Source of the DNA: Methanomassiliicoccaceae archaeon
GTDB lineage: Archaea; Thermoplasmatota; Thermoplasmata; Methanomassiliicoccales; Methanomethylophilaceae
DNA length: 7,218 nt
Assembly: GCA_009780795.1 (NCBI GenBank)
Contig: WQZJ01000058.1
Coordinates: forward strand, 1 to 7,218
Direction of reading: 5' to 3'
In this document: one piece after another, positions 5,268 to 7,218 of the stretch
How positions within the stretch are numbered: position 1 is the first letter of the stretch
Layout of the letters: each line of letters begins with the position of its first letter
Position numbers and translations under genes: made by a program
Notes under the pieces: generated by a model
Database searches by the model: none
Told to the model about the DNA's origin: nothing
The model's input: the letters and a program-made list of their open reading frames with translations, nothing else

Positions 5268-5894
5268 ATGGCGGGCGTTGTGATAGAACTGCAGAGGAAG
5301 GCATTGTCTACGGACATCAGCGTATCGAACCTGTTGAGGACCGCATATGTTGTTGCAAGGAAACTGAAGATAGAATCATTTGAACAATGGATAGATTCGG
5401 AACTGAATGGCTATATCCGTAAAGAAACGCCGGAATATAGGAATACTCGGCCCGGGATCGTAGCGTTCAACCCCTATAGAGGCTATATGCCGGTTCACTT
5501 TCCGGAGATGGACTACCCCATACGCAACTCAGTTCCGGAGTTGGAATCACTTCTGGAGAACAGTAAGAAGGGAACGGTGATCTCCAAATTGAGCTATGAA
5601 CAGCAACGCCTTATGATGGAACACACGGGTGTCGAATACGAGTTTTCGTTCGAGATACCGATGAATATACTCAAATCTGTTCTGGAAACCGTCAGGAACT
5701 TGATTTTAGATTGGAGTCTGAAACTTGAGGAAACAGGCATAGTAGGCGAAGAGTTGTCATTTTCACTCGAAGAAGTTGAAAAGGCCAAGGACGAATCAGT
5801 AAGCAACGTGAACAATTTCATCACCATCTACGGTAATATGAACAACTCTCAGATAGGGCAGGGGACAAGAAGCTCGGTACAGGATATGAGATGA
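5268..5894 (+). CDS. AbiTii-domain abortive-infection-like protein
   Basis: The 208 residues resemble the AbiTii domain, named after the second protein of the lactococcal AbiT phage-resistance system. Recognisable blocks are VIELQRKALSTDISVSNLLR (5-24), ARKLKIESFEQWIDSELNGY (30-49), PEYRNTRPGIVAFNPYRGYMP (55-75), PELESLLE (90-97) and a helical part ending LDWSLKLEETGIVGEELSFS (147-166). The domain's biochemical activity is not known to me. A linker leads to a C-terminal motif, NNSQIGQGTRSSVQ (192-205), matching the N-terminus of the upstream protein. I chose the ATG at 5268 because the domain starts there; the earlier start at 5187 would add 27 residues overlapping the upstream gene. No Shine-Dalgarno site is visible, so coupled translation is likely. 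Confidence 0.8.
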   Translation: MAGVVIELQRKALSTDISVSNLLRTAYVVARKLKIESFEQWIDSELNGYIRKETPEYRNTRPGIVAFNPYRGYMPVHFPEMDYPIRNSVPELESLLENSKKGTVISKLSYEQQRLMMEHTGVEYEFSFEIPMNILKSVLETVRNLILDWSLKLEETGIVGEELSFSLEEVEKAKDESVSNVNNFITIYGNMNNSQIGQGTRSSVQDMR

Positions 5895-6031
5895 ATTGTC
5901 ACGTCCAACCATTCGCGATGCTTCTCACGAATTTTGTGAATGCTTTTGTCTAACTAGTGGTTCAGAGAGTAATGATTCATATGTTCTGAAAACTCTGAAC
6001 AGTAAGTGATGATAGCGTTCCCTCATTAAGG
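5895..6031. other. Intergenic stretch with an inverted repeat
   Basis: There is no gene here. GTTCAGAG (5960-5967) and CTCTGAAC (5993-6000) are perfect inverted copies 25 bases apart. Before them, TCAC/GTGA (5925-5939) encloses a T-rich loop and is followed by CTTTTGTC, a possible transcription end for the AbiTii unit. The larger repeat could be a regulator site for the gene at 6101 or mark the right edge of the island. Confidence 0.4.
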
Positions 6032-6040
6032 TTATAATAT
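6032..6040 (+). promoter_or_regulatory. TATA-box promoter of the 302-residue protein gene
   Basis: TTATAATAT fits an archaeal TATA box. Transcription would begin near 6060, leaving a leader of about 40 bases that contains a G-rich ribosome site (GGGGGAA, 6089-6095) before the ATG at 6101. Confidence 0.55.
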
Positions 6041-6100
6041 AGCGCACCCATTCGCCATACAACGCGCATCAGAGATGCAGGCACACACGGGGGAACAAAG

Positions 6101-7009
6101 ATGGTATTTTTCAAATCGGGCGACGAGAAGTTCGAACAAGGTAATGAGTTCATAAAACGAAAGGAATACGACAAGGCGCGCTCTGCTTTCGAGAAGGCAG
6201 TGAGCAAGGGCGCCGCGGACGCCGAGGTGGCGAAGGTAATGATAGCCCTTCTGAACCTCAGGTCCGCATCCGTACAAACATACGGCGACGCCGTCAACAT
6301 TCTTCGTGAGAAGAAGGACCTGGAGATCACGTTCGGCCTATTCACGCTGAAATGCGCTCAGCTGGCGACCGAGTGCGACGCCGTACATTCAGAACTGGTC
6401 GCTGCGGCAATGTCGCAGGCTGGCGGCCCTGCGCTCAAGGCACGTGCTGAGGCGCTCTTCGCAGCGGCGATGAAATTCCAGACGGGGATCGGTACGAACA
6501 CGCTGATAATCCCGGAAGTTTACACAGCGATCAAGATAACCGGCATACAGAAAGCCAACGGCCTGATGGCTGAGGGTAACGAGAACATGGCCGAGTCCGT
6601 AGCAATGGAGGATCCGAAGAGAGCTGCGGAGTTCCTGCAGATGGCATTGAACTACCGCCAGCAGCTCGGTGACACGAACGCAGAGGCAAGGATACGCAAC
6701 AAGATCACACAGTACGCCAAGGCGGCCGCGTGTTGGGTCTGCGGTCGTGAGGCCACTGGTGAAACACTACACTTCGTGACAATGCCCACTGAGGTCACAG
6801 CGATGCAGCAGAAGACGAAATCCGCTTCTCCGCTCCCCTCGTACGTGGGCGGGGAGTCGATATACGTCTGCAGAGCTTGTTACCTCGCCATATCGAAGCG
6901 CGCCGATGCGATCGCAAAACAGTATCACGACGCCGCGATAAGAGAGATGCAGGCCATGGAGGCACGTCTCAACGCACGCATCAACCAGGTCAACGCCAGG
7001 ATAAGGTGA
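6101..7009 (+). CDS. TPR-like protein with two CxxC pairs, function unknown
   Basis: This 302-residue protein of unknown function is probably cytoplasmic: it has no signal peptide or membrane segment. Residues 7-38 (GDEKFEQGNEFIKRKEYDKA, then RSAFEKAVSKG) look like a tetratricopeptide repeat, and the helical, Ala-rich stretch to about 208 suggests more such helices, a protein-binding fold. C211-x2-C214 and C257-x2-C260 probably make one zinc site split by a 42-residue insert (residues 215-256). Residues 262-302 form a charged helix, perhaps a coiled coil. The start is supported by a G-rich ribosome site. Five bases after its TGA a second CxxC protein begins, so they form an operon and may act together. 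Codon use returns to the G/C-richer style of the rpo7 operon. Confidence 0.8.
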   Translation: MVFFKSGDEKFEQGNEFIKRKEYDKARSAFEKAVSKGAADAEVAKVMIALLNLRSASVQTYGDAVNILREKKDLEITFGLFTLKCAQLATECDAVHSELVAAAMSQAGGPALKARAEALFAAAMKFQTGIGTNTLIIPEVYTAIKITGIQKANGLMAEGNENMAESVAMEDPKRAAEFLQMALNYRQQLGDTNAEARIRNKITQYAKAAACWVCGREATGETLHFVTMPTEVTAMQQKTKSASPLPSYVGGESIYVCRACYLAISKRADAIAKQYHDAAIREMQAMEARLNARINQVNARIR

Positions 7010-7013
7010 ACCG

Positions 7014-7218
7014 ATGGACGGAACAGTTTCAATGAGATGCAAGCACTGCGGTGCTCCATTCGAGATCGATTCGCTGACATCCGATTCGTCGTACGTCACA
7101 TGCACATCATGCGGTACGAGTCAAACACGTATCGACGCTAAGAACTATCTCGAGGAAATGATGGGTCAGGTCAAGTCGTGGATAAGCAAAGCGATCCCGA
7201 CCGGTGTGAACATCTCCA
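7014..7218 (+). CDS. Zinc-ribbon protein, 3' end cut by the window
   Basis: Only the first 68 residues are visible. They begin with a four-cysteine zinc ribbon, C9-x2-C12 and C30-x2-C33 (MRCKHCGAPFEI and VTCTSCGTSQ), like short rubredoxin-type ribbons at the start of many archaeal proteins. A helical stretch follows, DAKNYLEEMMGQVKSWISKA (41-60). AGGTGA (7004-7009) overlaps the upstream stop and sits four bases before the ATG, a clear coupled ribosome site. The rest, and hence the function, lies outside the window. Being operonic with the TPR-like CxxC protein suggests a shared process. Confidence 0.75.
   Translation, partial: MDGTVSMRCKHCGAPFEIDSLTSDSSYVTCTSCGTSQTRIDAKNYLEEMMGQVKSWISKAIPTGVNIS

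Overview
The window looks archaeal. It carries an archaeal RNA polymerase stalk subunit (Rpo7) with Spt4, a DUF359-type dephospho-CoA kinase, and ribosomal proteins eS24 and eS31, all in one compact operon behind a TATA-box promoter. Use of ATA (Ile) and AGG/AGA (Arg) codons, Shine-Dalgarno sites mixed with apparently leaderless genes, and the style of the proteins suggest a euryarchaeon of the Thermoplasmata/Methanomassiliicoccales kind. That placement is inferred from general likeness, not proven.

Layout. Positions 1-183 hold a strong hairpin of unknown role (29-71) and the promoter. Positions 184-1989 are the core information-processing operon rpo7 - spt4 - dephospho-CoA kinase - eS24 - eS31, with overlaps or gaps of only a few bases. 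A short GNRA-type hairpin follows, then a tRNA-Arg(CCG) at 2027-2100 with a C:C mismatch in its acceptor stem. Positions 2161-3625 encode a two-gene FetAB/UPF0014-type ABC transporter (ATPase plus membrane permease, overlapping by 8 bases).

From about 3640 to 5900 the character changes: visibly more A/T, remnants, repeats and conflict-type genes. On the minus strand lies a small XRE/HipB-like regulator without a HipA partner (3678-3992). Upstream of it is a 57-base near-perfect hairpin (4037-4093), a possible 48-codon ORF, and a 51-base tandem repeat (4239-4351) that runs into the broken C-terminal third of a DpnII/MboI-type restriction endonuclease (to 4641). Then, behind a good TATA box, comes a two-gene unit: a 117-residue unrecognised protein (4910-5263) and an AbiTii-domain protein (5268-5894). 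The N-terminus of the first and the C-terminus of the second share a gapless 23-residue, Asn/Gln/Gly/Ser-rich motif (10 identities). This resembles the paired prion-like adaptor motifs that join immune receptors to effectors, and it is the best candidate here for an undescribed system.

From 6032 to the right edge the sequence is again ordinary chromosome: a TATA promoter, a 302-residue protein with a TPR-like start and two CxxC pairs, and the start of a second CxxC zinc-ribbon protein cut by the window edge. I read 3640-5900 as a small, partly decayed defence island between housekeeping genes.
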